From the NCBI GenBank assembly GCA_039583875.1, contig CM077165.1, positions 78,976,757 through 79,040,756 on the forward strand: 64,000 nt of DNA. Direction: 5' to 3'. This document shows, one piece after another, positions 33,271-44,396 of the stretch (the stretch's first letter is position 1; every line of letters begins with the position of its first letter). The position numbers and the translations under genes were made by a program. A model generated the notes under the pieces. The model did no database searches, was not told the DNA's origin, and was given only the letters and a program-made list of their open reading frames with translations. The DNA is from Platanthera guangdongensis (Eukaryota; Streptophyta; Magnoliopsida; Asparagales; Orchidaceae).

Positions 33271-35350
33271 TGTAACGCCCCAAAACTCAAAGAGCGATGA
33301 GTGGCGTTTCGAGCCAAGTTTGGAATTTGACAGGGGTCACACGGCCTGAGACACGTGCGTGTCCCCGGGGCGTGTCGTGCTCGGGTCGACGATCCGGCTG
33401 AGTGGTCGACGAATTTGGAGTCGACGATCGTTGAGCAGCGAACACGGCCTGAGACACTGGCGTGTCCCAGGGCGTGTCCTTCTCGGGTGGTTGGCCGAGT
33501 TGTGTTGGGGGAGAAACACGACATGGAGCCCAGGCGTGTTCGGGTTTCACAGGGGCGTGTCAAATTGGACACGGGCCTGTCCAATACCCATGTCCTTCAC
33601 GGGTTGGTGTTGGTCCTGTGTCGATGGAGTAACACGGCACAATACACGACCGTGTACTGTATGACACAGGCGTGTCAAGTTTGACACGGGCGTGTCGGGT
33701 GCCCGTGTTCTTTTCGGGACGTGTCGGTTTCGACGGCGAATGGGGTACACGGCCCTAGACACGGGCGTGTCACAGGCCGTGTTCGGCCCAGATTTTGGAT
33801 TTCAAGCCCAAATCGTGGCCGTCCGTTTCCTTATTTTGGGATCTAACGGCTTGGGGCTATTCCTGCTGGGTTTATACCGTGAATATGGTTTTGAATCCTT
33901 CATTTCATCCAAGCATTCCCTTTCTAAGCTTCTAGAGAGAGGGGAGAGCAAGGAAGAAGAAGGGAGATAGATCCAGCCACCGGCGGAGCTTCGGAGTCCC
34001 GAATCGCGAGCCGACTTCGGATCTACGGAGGCGAGGACATTGCGGTGCTTTTCATCCGCATAGATTTCCATGGCGCCAAGGAAAAATGCTAGGGTAACGA
34101 TTCTCAACATAGGACAAGTGAAGTCCTCTTTTCTTTGCATAGGAAGCCCGCTCTCGCGAGTTTGCGGTGAGTTTGAGGCGTTTCATCAGGTAGACGTGAA
34201 TAGTCCCCGTTGTTTAGCATGTAGTGTCCGTAATCGAGAAACGGACATAGGCATGATGTGTGAAGACTACCCGAACAAGTTGGTCTGGATCGGTGATGTT
34301 GCATTGAATGAATGGCCGGAGAAGACTCCGTGCATTTGTTTGTTTTTCGGGTTTTCTACGTGGTAGATTGCAACAGGGAGCCTTGTGGACTAACCCCAAG
34401 GTGCACCCGAAAAACTAGGCAGATGCGTGATTCTGCCAACTTGGTGGCCTGGGAGCCAACTTGTACATAACTGGGTTATGTAAAGTGTGTGATCGATTTG
34501 GGACTCGAGGAAGTTTGACTCGCGCCCATGTCTTAAGGTGACAGGGCGGTGTGAGCAACGGGTTAGGCAGAACCGTACCCACTCTATGTTGTTCGGTTAG
34601 AGAGGCCTAAGGTACGCGGTACTCGCCGTTGGCATAGATGGAGGGTCTTAGGCAGCGTCCAGAAAGACCAAATGCTCACGAGATATTGCCGTCCAAGGGG
34701 CGGTGGTGAGTCAGCGGACTTTGACCGTGTTCACCGAGAATGTGCCCTGAGAGCACGGGTTGTGTGGTCGTGTGTGCCAACGCCTGTGATGAAGTGTTTT
34801 TACACTATACTGCTTGGTTATGCTAGCAAAGTTTAGGGAAGGAGCATCGCCGCCCCGAGTTTGGGGCAGGATCGTTATAATTTGGTCAGCATAGTTGACC
34901 GTTGCTTTTGTTTGCCACCGTGCGGTGGATTGTTGTTTGCAGGTGCTGCGGAGCCAAGTGGTAAATAGCGGGCAAAAGCCCATGTTGCTGAGCCGGCCCT
35001 CAAAGGCCTAATTATGAGGATTTACTTGCTTTATTCATGTGTGACCGACCTGCGTGCCGAGGTTTGGAAAACACTGTAATTTGAGTAAACAATTGTAAGG
35101 CCTTTAGGCCATTGTGCTTGTGTATTGTACGATCATTCATATTTGGTTTTGTAGTGGACATTCATACTTATGCTGGGTTCTTTGTTTTGCAACCTTTAAA
35201 TTGCTTCCGCTAGAATGTACTCTGTATAGGACATTGATTCTTAGTTGGATGGTTTCCATTGAGTAACCTCCCGGTCTGCCTGTGGTATATGACGTTGGGC
35301 CCCGGTCGGACTTACTTCTATATGTTATGTGACGGATAGGGGGTGTTACA
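33271..35350 (+). repeat. 5' LTR of copy 3
   Basis: 2080 bp, TGTAACGCCCC...GGTGTTACA. The U3 array at 33335-33790 has GACACGGGCGTGTC-type and GTCGACGATC-type modules. The 3' LTR lacks an 86-base stretch that is present here at 33494-33579. Confidence 0.94.
33335..33790. repeat. Palindromic module array in LTR copy 3
   Basis: ACACGGCC...GACACG/CGTGTC units near 33340, 33440, 33560, 33630, 33670 and 33755. A pair of GTCGACGA/TCGACGATCG motifs lies at 33385-33430. Confidence 0.85.
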
Positions 35351-35353
35351 ACT

Positions 35354-35363
35354 TGGTATCAGG
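35354..35363 (+). other. Primer-binding site of copy 3
   Basis: TGGTATCAGG begins three bases after the LTR end; it matches the initiator methionine tRNA end. Confidence 0.85.
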
Positions 35364-35639
35364 CTAGTGGTTTCGGTCAATTTAAATGAATTCGTGGAAG
35401 AATTCTTTTAAGGGGTGGTGAGCATATGTGCGTGCGTCATCGTTAGAACATAAAAGAACATATGAATGTCCACTTAGGAATGAAAATACACGTGTTTGTG
35501 GAATCTGCGTGTTCCTATAATTGCTTTTTGCAATTTTGTTTGGTCACTTAACGGTGTTTTGTACAACTATAGGTGACCAGAAGTGGTGCAGGGCCGTTAG
35601 AACGACCGGTTTCTAGGGCTAGTAGCGCACCAAATGAGG

Positions 35640-36729
35640 CTCCTGCAACACCTCCCTCGGCTGAAACCATATGATTGGTTGCCAAAGCAGTGTTTTCCAT
35701 GATCAACGCGCAGCCTGCAAGGCAAATACAGCAGTCCGCTCCTACGACGGAGCAGGTAGCGCTCCAAAGGGATGAACCGAGAAGGGTGGAGCAGGTGGTG
35801 GTGGAGCCTTTGTTGCCTAGGAGAGCAACCAAAAGGCAGCTCAAACATGTTATGGGCTTCAATCCTCCGGTGTTCTCGGGGACGGGAACCCCATCCCAAG
35901 CTGAAGATTGGCTCTCTCGAGTGAAGAGAGTCTTGACAGCGACGAAAACGGAGGAGTGACAGATGACCACTATAGCTACATTCCTGCTGGATGGAGATGC
36001 TAAACTGTGGTGGGAAGGTTTTGAGCTACATAACTTGAGGGGAAGACAACTTATGGACGCCTCGATAGAGGAGTTTTCGAGACTGTTCTTGGCGATGTAC
36101 CTTCCCTCGGCTCAGAGGATAACATTGGAGAATGAGTTTCAGAAGCTGACACAAGGAGAGAGTAGCGTGGATGAGTATCTCCACAAATTTACTCGGTTGG
36201 GTCAGTACACTAGCTCTACATTCGTGGATGAGGAGCGTAAGACAAACCGATTCTATGAAGGTTTGAGAGATGACTTGAGGCTACTACTTTTGGGGCCTAT
36301 TACGCAGGGCTTCTTGACCCTGGTCAATACGGCCCGGTCTTTGGAGAAGGATTTGAAGAATGTACAAGTAAAGAAAAACTTGGATGATAAGAGGACAGAG
36401 TTCAAAGTGTCGGCTAATGCGAAGTCTGGATATCGCAAGTTCAATAAGAAGGCTACGACTTCAGGTCCAGCCCCTTCTTCCGGTCTTCGATGGCAACTAC
36501 AAGCCGAACCCCGGGCGCATGCTACAATTGTGGGAAGCCAGGACACTTTGCCCGGGACTGCTGGAGCGTACGTACCAAGTCCGAGAGGAAGCCGAGAGCA
36601 ACATATGAGGAAAAGGGCAAGGCGGTGGAGTCAACCGCATCCCATTATGCTCCGGCTCAGCCTAGAGTCTACAATCTTGGCCAGCAGGAGGCCATTAAGC
36701 AAGCAGATGTGCTGACAGGTACGGTTTAA
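35640..36729 (+). pseudogene. gag of Tekay-like copy 3
   Basis: Capsid Gag in two pieces: 35675-35959 (VMGFNPPVFSGTGTPSQAEDWL) and 35963-36550 (FLLDGDAKLWWEG, then FLAMYLPSAQRITLENEFQKL and FYEGLRDDLR), separated by a TGA at 35957. A shift of frame near 36500 leads to a perfect CCHC knuckle, CYNCGKPGHFARDC, in the 36490-36729 frame. Gag packages the element RNA; the knuckle binds it. It directly precedes the protease. Confidence 0.9.
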
Positions 36730-36755
36730 ATTATAGTAAGTTAATTTTTAAATAC

Positions 36756-39700
36756 TTGTTATGCGCGTGTTACCTTACCACTGCTTGTATAGGATTTGTT
36801 TTGATTTGTGAGAATCCGGCGAGAGCACTCTTTGATACGGGAGCTTCGCACTCCTTTTTGTCTGAAGGATTCATATCATTCATCGGAGTACCTTTTTCGA
36901 TGACGAAGGACAAACTAGACGTGTTGTTGCCGAATGGGTGTTCGATTCCCGCGGATAGAATCTGTGGCGTAAAGATTCATATTGGGAGTCAAAAGTTCCA
37001 TTTGCAAGCGTTGTTATTGCCGCTAATGGAATTAGACGTGATATTTGGCATGGACTTGCTCTCGGAGTAGCAAACTTTTATTGATTGTAGTCGCAAGGAG
37101 GTTAAGTTGGGGGTAGGTCGTGAGACGACCTTTACGCGCTTGAAAGGGTCGAGCAAGACTTTGATGTCTGCTCTTCAGGTGGTGAAGGCGGTTCGTGCTG
37201 GTGCAGAGCTGTTTTTTATGCTAGTGGAGATTGCAAAGCCTAAGACTATGTTGGACAGTATTTCAGTGGTATCCGAGTACCCTGATGTGTTCCCTGGTGA
37301 TCTTCCTGAAGCCCCACCTCAACGGGAGATAGATTTCACTACCGAGCTAGTGCCAGGTGCGAAACCTGTGTCACATTGTCCATACCAGATAGCGCCGAAG
37401 GAAATGGCGGAGCTGAAGGTTCAACTTCAATAGTTGTTGGAGCAGGGGTATGTGCGTCAAAGTTCGTCGCCTTGGAGCGCACCGGTCCTTTTTGTTAAGA
37501 AGAATTACGGAAGCTTGAGACATTGTATTGATTACCGAGAACTGAACAAGCTAACGAAGAAGAACAAGTACCCGATCCCAAGGATTGATGATCCATTTGA
37601 TCAGTTAGTCGGGTCAACGGTGTACTCAAAATTGGACTTAAAGTCCGGTTATTATGAGCTGAGGATAAGGGAGAGTGATATCCCTAAGACATCTTTTAGT
37701 ACAAAATACGGGCATTACGAGTTTACGGTCATGACGTTTGGGCTGACGAATGAGCCGTCGGTGTTCATGGATCTGATTAATAGGACTTTCAGGGAGTACC
37801 TAGACCACTTTGTGATCGTCTTCATCGATGACATATTGGTGTACTTGCAGAGTGAGGAGGATCACTTTAAGCATCTACATTTGGTGTTGGAGACGCTGAG
37901 TAGGAATCAAATGTACGCAAAGTTCTCCAAATGCGAGTTTTGGTTGTCCACAGTAGCGTTCCTTGGTCACATAGTCAGTGGAGAGGGAATTGTGGTGGAT
38001 CCGTCGAATATTGTTGCAATACGAGAGTGGCCCATGCTATCTACGGTGTCGGTAGTCCGGAGTTTTCTAGGACTTGCCGGCTATTACATACGCTTTGTGG
38101 AGAACTTCTTGCGGATAGCATTACCCCTCACAACTCTGACGAGGAAAGAGCAGAAGTTTGTTTGGACGCCGGAGTGCACACGAGCTTTCGAGGAGCTGAA
38201 GAGTCTGTTGACCACGACGCTTGTGTTGAGTTCGCCGAGTGGGACCGAAGGTTTTGAGATCTACAGCAATGCTTTGAGCAGTGGACTGGGTTGTGTCCTA
38301 CTGCAGTATGGAAGTGTGATAGCGTATGGCTTGCGACAGCTGAAAGTGCATGAGAGGAATTATCCGGTCCATGACTTGGAATTAGCGGCCATGGTTTTTG
38401 CCTTGAAGCTGTGGAGGCACTACTTGTATGGAGTGAAGGTCGATATCTATACCGACCACAAGAGCCTGAAATATTTGTTGGATCAGAAAGATCTAAACAT
38501 GCGACAGCGTAGATGGATGGAGTTCCTGGGGGACTACACATTCAAGATTCACTATGTGCCTGGGAAAGGCAATGCGGTTGCGGATGCGTTGAGCCGCAGG
38601 GCACCAGCTCAAGCCAATTGGCTGTAGGTCCATGAAGAGCGGTTGGTTAGGGAGTTGGAGGCGTTGGAGATCTCTTGCGTTGACAAGCAGACAAGTGTCA
38701 AAGTGCTATTGAATTGGACGGAAGTTCAGTATGACCTGGCTGATCGGGTTCGACAGGCTTTGGATATGGATGGTCGCATGAAGCAAATCATGGTTGAGGC
38801 TTTGGATGGGTCAAATTCCCAATTCGTTGTTGAGGATGGATTGCTGTGGAAAGACGGTCGTCTGTGTATCCCAAACGTGGGCAATTTACGTGTGGAATTG
38901 TTGTACGAGACGCATCATACCAAGTACTCGATTCACCCGGGGAGCACGAAGATGTACCGCGATGTGAAGAAATTGTTCTGGTGGCCAGGACTTAAGAAGG
39001 ATGTTGTACTGTATGTGGTGAAGTGTCAAACATGCGCCTTAGTGAAAGCGGAGTGCCAAAAGCCGGGAGGATTCTTGAAGTCCTTGCCTATTCCGGAGTG
39101 GAAGTTTGACGACATTACTATGGACTTTGTGCATGGTTTGCCTAGGTCACAGAAGGGAAACAACGCCATCTAGGTGGTCGTGGATCGTTTGACGAAAGTG
39201 TTGCACTTCATTACGCATTGGAAGGATGACTCCGTGGAGAAAATGGCAAAGTTATACGGGGATAATATTGTACGGCTTCACGGTGTGCCCCGTAGCATCG
39301 TGAGTGACCGTGATGGGCGGTTCATGTCCAATGATTGGAGGCTGGTGCAGCAAATGTTGGGAATAAATCTTAGTTACAGCACAACCTTTCATCTGCAGAT
39401 GAATGGGCAGACCGAGAAAGTCAATAGGACAATGGAAGACATGCTTCGCATGTGCGTCCTGGACTTTGAGATGCAGTGGTAAGACCACCTATACTTGGTG
39501 GAATTTGCGTACAATAATAGCTACCAGGAGAGCATTCAAATGACGCCTTTTGAGGCCCTTCATGGTAGAAGATGTCGTATGTCGTTGTCTTGGTTTGAAA
39601 CGGGTGAGTCAAAGTTGTACAAGTGGCATGGGGTGGAAGATGCAATGTCGTTGGTTTAAATGATTCGAGAGAGATTGTTAATCACTCAGGACCACCAAGC

Positions 39701-40172
39701 TAAGTACTATAACGCCAAGCATAGGAACGTGGAGTTCGCTGTCGACGACTGGGTGTACTTTAAGATCAAGCCGTTCAAGGGTGTCTCCTGGGTGCGGCGT
39801 TTGAAAAAGCTAAGCTCGAGGTACCTTGGACCGTTTGAGGTTCTGGAGCGGATTGGCGAAGCAGCTTATCGATTGAGGCTATCAGTGAAGCTAAGTGGTC
39901 TACACGACATATTCCACATATCGGTGCTGCGGAAGGCGGTGCAAGAGCCTTCGTAAGTGATTGCAGTCGACCAAGTGCTGGTCGATAATGGGTTGACGAC
40001 AAAGGTCAAGCCTATACACATTGAGGACTCGGAAGTCTAGAGGCTACGCAACAAAGAGATCAGGATGGTCAAGGTTCATTGGGACAACTACGGTCGGGAG
40101 GTACTCTCGTGGGAGCGAGAGGAGACCATGCTTGAGGAGTACCCGGAGTTATTCCACTCAGGTACCATTTAG
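36756..40172 (+). pseudogene. pol of Tekay-like copy 3
   Basis: One continuous frame of about 3.4 kb with protease (FDTGASHSFL near 36830), RT (YRELNKL, catalytic FIDD at 37821-37832), RNase H, integrase (HHCC zinc site near 38910-39035; D in MDFVHG, D in SDRDG, E in NGQTEKVNR) and a chromodomain-like tail (EDSEV..RLRNKEIRMVKV). Eight internal stops are the main damage: 37068, 37431, 38625, 39171, 39480, 39657, 39954 and 40038. No frameshift was seen. The first RNase H aspartate is changed to asparagine (AAT at 38268-38270, IYSNALS). The natural stop is TAG at 40170. Confidence 0.94.
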
Positions 40173-40234
40173 GTTTTGTTTTTATCTTTCCTTTATGTAA
40201 TTTTGGGATGAAATTCTTTTAAGAGGGAGAGAGT

Positions 40235-40609
40235 TGTAACGACTCGAAACTCAAAAGAGCGATGTATGGCGTTTCGAGCCAAGTTTGGAATTTGGCAGGG
40301 GTCACACGACATGGGACACGGGCGTGTCCCCGGGTCATGTCGTGCTCGGTTCGATGATCTGGCTGAGTGGTCGACGAATTTGGAGTCGACGATCATCGAG
40401 CAGTGAACACGTCCTAAGACACGAGCGTGTCCCAGGCCGTGTCCTTCTCGGGTGGTTGTCCAATACCCGAGTCCTTCACAGGTTGGTGTTGGTCCTGTGT
40501 CGATGGAGTAACACGGTACACTACACGATCGTGTACTGTATGACATGGGCATGTCAAGTTTGACACGGGCGTGTTGGGTGCCCGTGTTCTTTTCGGGACG
40601 CGTCGGTTT
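40235..40609 (+). repeat. 3' LTR of copy 3, left part
   Basis: Begins TGTAACGACTCG after the purine tract aagagggagagag (40221-40233). It ends at 40609 with GGTTT, the left target duplication of the SIRE-like insertion. It carries modules near 40310-40345, 40410-40445 and 40510-40585. Confidence 0.93.
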
Positions 40610-42212
40610 TGTTGGAACACCCTATTACTAATTTGGGTCAGGATCACTATGTCTTTAGGAAACCTGTTTTTGACCTCATTGTATAGATCTAAAGGTCAAT
40701 TAGAATTGAGTCTAAGGGTTAGTAGTTAGGTTTGGAAGCTGCCCTCAAGACTAAGGTTTTTCAGTTTGGAGACTAAGTCATTTCGTCGAGCTCTGTACGA
40801 CGAATCGTTCGAACTCTAATCGACGATCGTTTAGCTCAACTTCGACGGATCGTCGAACTCCATTCGACGATCGCTGAGCTCAACTTCAACAAATCGTCGA
40901 AATCCATTCGACGATCTTCGAGCTCAGTTCGACGATCTTGACTCCAGTATTGATTCTCTATCTCTGAGCTCAGTTCGACGATAGTTGAGCTCAGATCGAC
41001 GATCTATGTTGCTGTCTAAGTCCAAATCGCTGAGCTCAGTTCGACGATAGAGGAGCTCAGTTCGACGTTTTTCTGAAGAGTTAAATGATTTTCAAGATTC
41101 AAAATTCAGAAAGTTAAGGAGTTATTGTCAAGCAATTAATTCAGAAGGATTTTGTAGCCGTTTTTATTTATTCTGGAGCAAGTTTCAAGGGATTATCAAG
41201 GAATGTTTCATTGGACTTTCCCCCAGAAGACAATTGCAATTAAGGATGTAATTAATGACAGGCTAACAGCTATTCTGGACAGAGGATCATTTCTATTCAG
41301 AATAAAGGAATAAAAGATAAGATTTTTTTTTGAATTCCTGAGAAGAAGAGAGTGCACAAGAAGAAGAAGAACAAAATATTCTCTACTACAACTCTTCTCT
41401 GCAACAACATCTTTCTCAACAACAATCACTCAAGAGAAAAAGAAAAAGAGTTGTAGACATTCTCTGTCTCAAAGGATTCACACAAGAACACCATCACCAA
41501 AAGGAGATCAACAAATCTGAAATCTTCAGATCTCTTTTGATTCAAGTGTTCAAGGCCATCATCACTCAAGACTCCAGCCACCTCACATTTCAGCTGTTGC
41601 TGAAATCATCAATTACTGGAGATCAATTTTCTGAAGGCCTATCACCCTACAGCAAAGCTTCATTTCCTAAACATCTCAAGAACTCAGGGGGAGCTTTGAC
41701 AACATCATATCCACATAGTCTTCTCAGCTGCTTTGAGAAAGAGAAGAATTCTATCACTCTCTCATCCCCACCTCTGTAAAGGGTTTTTCAAACTCCCTTC
41801 AAAAGTTTGTGTTTGGTTTTTGAGCACCTTATCAAAAGCTCATTGGTGGCAAGACACCTGATCAAAAAATCTGGTTTGGTTTTTGGCACCTTACCAAAAG
41901 CTCATTGGTGCCCAGCACACCTGATCAGCTCATCCTGCAGTGGATTCCTACCTAGGGTGGTAGAAGAGTGGATGTACCCAAGTTTAGGGGAACCACTATA
42001 GCTCCTTGTGTATTCTGGTTGCTTGTCTTTATTTTTGTTTCTGGCTGTGGCTTGTGTTTAGTTTCTTTTGTAGACTGTGATTATTCTGTGGTTAGATTTA
42101 CTATTTGCTTCCCTGTTCACATTTAGAATACAACATCTGTTGTAAATGTTTTTAAGCACCATACTCTATTCACCCCCCATCTAGAGTATATCAGATCTAG
42201 CTCGCACTTTCA
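40610..42212 (+). repeat. 5' LTR of SIRE-like element
   Basis: 1603 bp, TGTTGGAACAC...GCACTTTCA. U3 holds the palindrome array (40785-41072). The distal part holds two tandem units of about 71 bp around CTTATCAAAAGCTCATTGGT (41815-41935) and a C tract near CTCTATTCACCCCCC (42165-42178). Confidence 0.95.
40785..41072. repeat. Palindromic array in SIRE-like 5' LTR
   Basis: About ten units built from GATCGTCGAA and TTCGACGATC (perfect 10-base arms around CTCCA near 40850) or from GAGCTCAGTTCGACGAT. The same array is at 51378-51663 in the 3' LTR. Confidence 0.9.
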
Positions 42213-42214
42213 AT

Positions 42215-42226
42215 TGGTATCAGAGG
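42215..42226 (+). other. Primer-binding site of SIRE-like element
   Basis: TGGTATCAGAGG, two bases after the LTR end, matching initiator methionine tRNA. Confidence 0.9.
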
Positions 42227-42370
42227 CAGGTTGGTTAAACATACCACATCTTCCAGGTTGGTTAAAAATACCACATCTCAGTGGTTGCACAGGCTAACAC
42301 CTGAACTCAAAGATTCCTAGTTAGATCTGCTTGTTGTAGATTGTGTTATTAGATTATTTCTTCACAAATC

Positions 42371-44044
42371 ATGGCCCAAAACAAAGATTATGCTAGCACC
42401 AGACCTCCAGTGTGCAATCTGTCTAAGTTTGCACTTTGGAAAGCAAGGATTAGACTATACATGAATTCTATTGACGAGGACATTTTTAATTCTGTTTTGA
42501 CAGTTTGTCCAAGACCTCCAGAGAACACATGCACAAATGCTGTTCCACCTCCATCAGGAACAGATGCTGATATCAAGAAGTGGAAAGTAGCAGATGCAAA
42601 GGCTATGAATATCTTAGCCCAGACTATGTCTGATGATATTTTCCAAAAGGTGGCTGAATGTAATTCAGCAAAGGAAATCTGGGATAAGCTCTCTGAAATA
42701 GTCTCAGGATCAACTGATGAAAGAAAGGACAGGAGATCCCACCTCATATCCCAATATGAGAATTTCAAGAAAGGAGAAGTTGAGTCAGTAGCTGAAATGT
42801 ATAACAGACTCAGTCTGATAGTCAATGAACTCAAGACTTTGGATAAAGAGATCTCACTAACTGAACTAAATGATAAAATCCTAATGTGCTTCCCAAGCAC
42901 TTGGGACTCAAGGATCTGGCCAATCAAGGATGCCAGAAGTCTGAATGAGATTACAACAGAAGCTATTTTGGGCAAGCTCAAGTCTTATGAGCTGTTCATT
43001 AAGAACAGAGAAGAAGAGCAGAAGGTTGCCTCACCAGCCACAAGAAAAGAAAAGACAATAGCTTTCAAAGCAACTGAAGATCAGCCTGAAGACAAGGTCA
43101 CAGGCAATGATGAGCTGCTTAGTCTACTGGCTAAAAGATTTTACAAGATGGCCAGAAAGGACTTCAGAAAGAGATCATACAAAGAGCATGATAAGCCAAG
43201 GTATGATAAATTAAATAATAAAGAAATTGTTTGCTTTGGTTGCAGGAAACCAGGGCATATTGTACCTGACTGTCCAGAGAACAAAAACAAGGACAGAAGG
43301 GACAAGAAAGAAAGAAGAAAGGACAAAGACTTCAAGAAGAATGGCAATGGCAAACCCTCCTCAAGCAAGAACAAACACACAAGGAAGGGATTTGTTGCTG
43401 AATCCTGGAGTGAAACTGAAGAAGAATCAGAAGCTTCATCCAGCTACAGTGATGATGAAGATGATGCTGAAGAGAAGGAGTTCTGCATGATGGCAATCAA
43501 TGCCTCTCAACATAATTCAGATGCAGAAGAGTCAGAGTCAGACTCAGAGACTCAACTTGAAGAGGACCAGGTAATTAGTTCTTTTGATTTCAATTCTGAG
43601 GACTTTAAGTCTGAGTTTAAAGCATTATGTTTAGACTTACTAAAATCTGAGAAGGAAATTATTTCTCTCAGAAATCAATTATCTGAACATAGTATCTTAA
43701 AGTCAGAAAACCTCAAACTCTCTGAGGAGTTGGAGTGCTGTAGGGAGCAGATAGCTTCACTGAAAGGTGAGCTATCAGAGGCCAAGAAGCTTGAAGAATC
43801 CCTTAATGGGAGAAGTATCAAGCTGATGGACATCACAAGCACAGTGAATTCCAGATTCAATAGTACACTGGGCTTGGGTGCTTCATCCAGCCAACCTATA
43901 GTTCTAACAACCCCAATTAAGTTTATTTCTGATAAAGGGAAGGGAGTTGTAGAGGTAGCTAGGAAAAATTCTGATCTACCTAAAAAAACCAAGTTCCAGC
44001 AGAAATCGTCGAACGGAGCTCGACGATCGTCGAACGCAGATTGA
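42371..44044 (+). CDS. Gag of SIRE-like element
   Basis: A 557-residue open frame with a clear ATG (MAQNKDYASTRPPVCNLSKF). It has the Copia capsid region (ANTMSDDIFQKVAECNSAKE-like, EIWDKLSEIVSGS, MYNRLSLIVNELKTLDKE), a CCHC knuckle at residues 288-301 (CFGCRKPGHIVPDC), basic and then strongly acidic stretches (SETEEESEASSSYSDDEDDAEE), and a predicted coiled coil near residues 430-480 (LKSEKEIISLRNQLSEHS). The last 13 residues and the stop are encoded by the internal module array at 44005-44172, so the palindrome array has entered the coding end of gag. The long acidic and coiled-coil tail is usual for the SIRE group. Confidence 0.93.
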   Translation: MAQNKDYASTRPPVCNLSKFALWKARIRLYMNSIDEDIFNSVLTVCPRPPENTCTNAVPPPSGTDADIKKWKVADAKAMNILAQTMSDDIFQKVAECNSAKEIWDKLSEIVSGSTDERKDRRSHLISQYENFKKGEVESVAEMYNRLSLIVNELKTLDKEISLTELNDKILMCFPSTWDSRIWPIKDARSLNEITTEAILGKLKSYELFIKNREEEQKVASPATRKEKTIAFKATEDQPEDKVTGNDELLSLLAKRFYKMARKDFRKRSYKEHDKPRYDKLNNKEIVCFGCRKPGHIVPDCPENKNKDRRDKKERRKDKDFKKNGNGKPSSSKNKHTRKGFVAESWSETEEESEASSSYSDDEDDAEEKEFCMMAINASQHNSDAEESESDSETQLEEDQVISSFDFNSEDFKSEFKALCLDLLKSEKEIISLRNQLSEHSILKSENLKLSEELECCREQIASLKGELSEAKKLEESLNGRSIKLMDITSTVNSRFNSTLGLGASSSQPIVLTTPIKFISDKGKGVVEVARKNSDLPKKTKFQQKSSNGARRSSNAD

Positions 44045-44172
44045 CGATCTCAGGCAAAATCATCGAACTCAGGTCGACGATCTCTAATTCTTGAACTCTG
44101 CCACAGTCAACCGTCGAACGGAGCTCGACGATCTGACCCAAGATTGTCGAACGCAGCTCAACGATCATCGAA
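44005..44172. repeat. Internal palindrome array at gag end
   Basis: Five to six units of TCGTCGAACGGAGCTCGACGA or variants (44007, 44025, 44060, 44107, 44140, 44165). Same core as the LTR array, but the spacer between the arms is different. Confidence 0.88.
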
Positions 44173-44396
44173 CAGAGATCAGAGCTTCGGAAATTCTTTC
44201 AAGGGTAAATCAAAATCCAATCCTAGGGGTCCTTCATCCCAAAGCTTTAACCCTTATACTGAATGGATAATACCTCCAAGGAGATATCATCCTGAAGGTT
44301 ATAAGAGTCAACCAGGGATGTCTTTTATTTCTGAGTTTAAAGGTTATCAATCTAGGCCCAAGGTAAACTGGGTCAAAAACAAATGAATTATTTTAT

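Noticed and set aside
36930..36960. tRNA B-box-like GTTCGATTCCC
   Set aside because: It lies inside the protease frame of copy 3 and there is no A-box or cloverleaf around it. I found no tRNA gene in the window.
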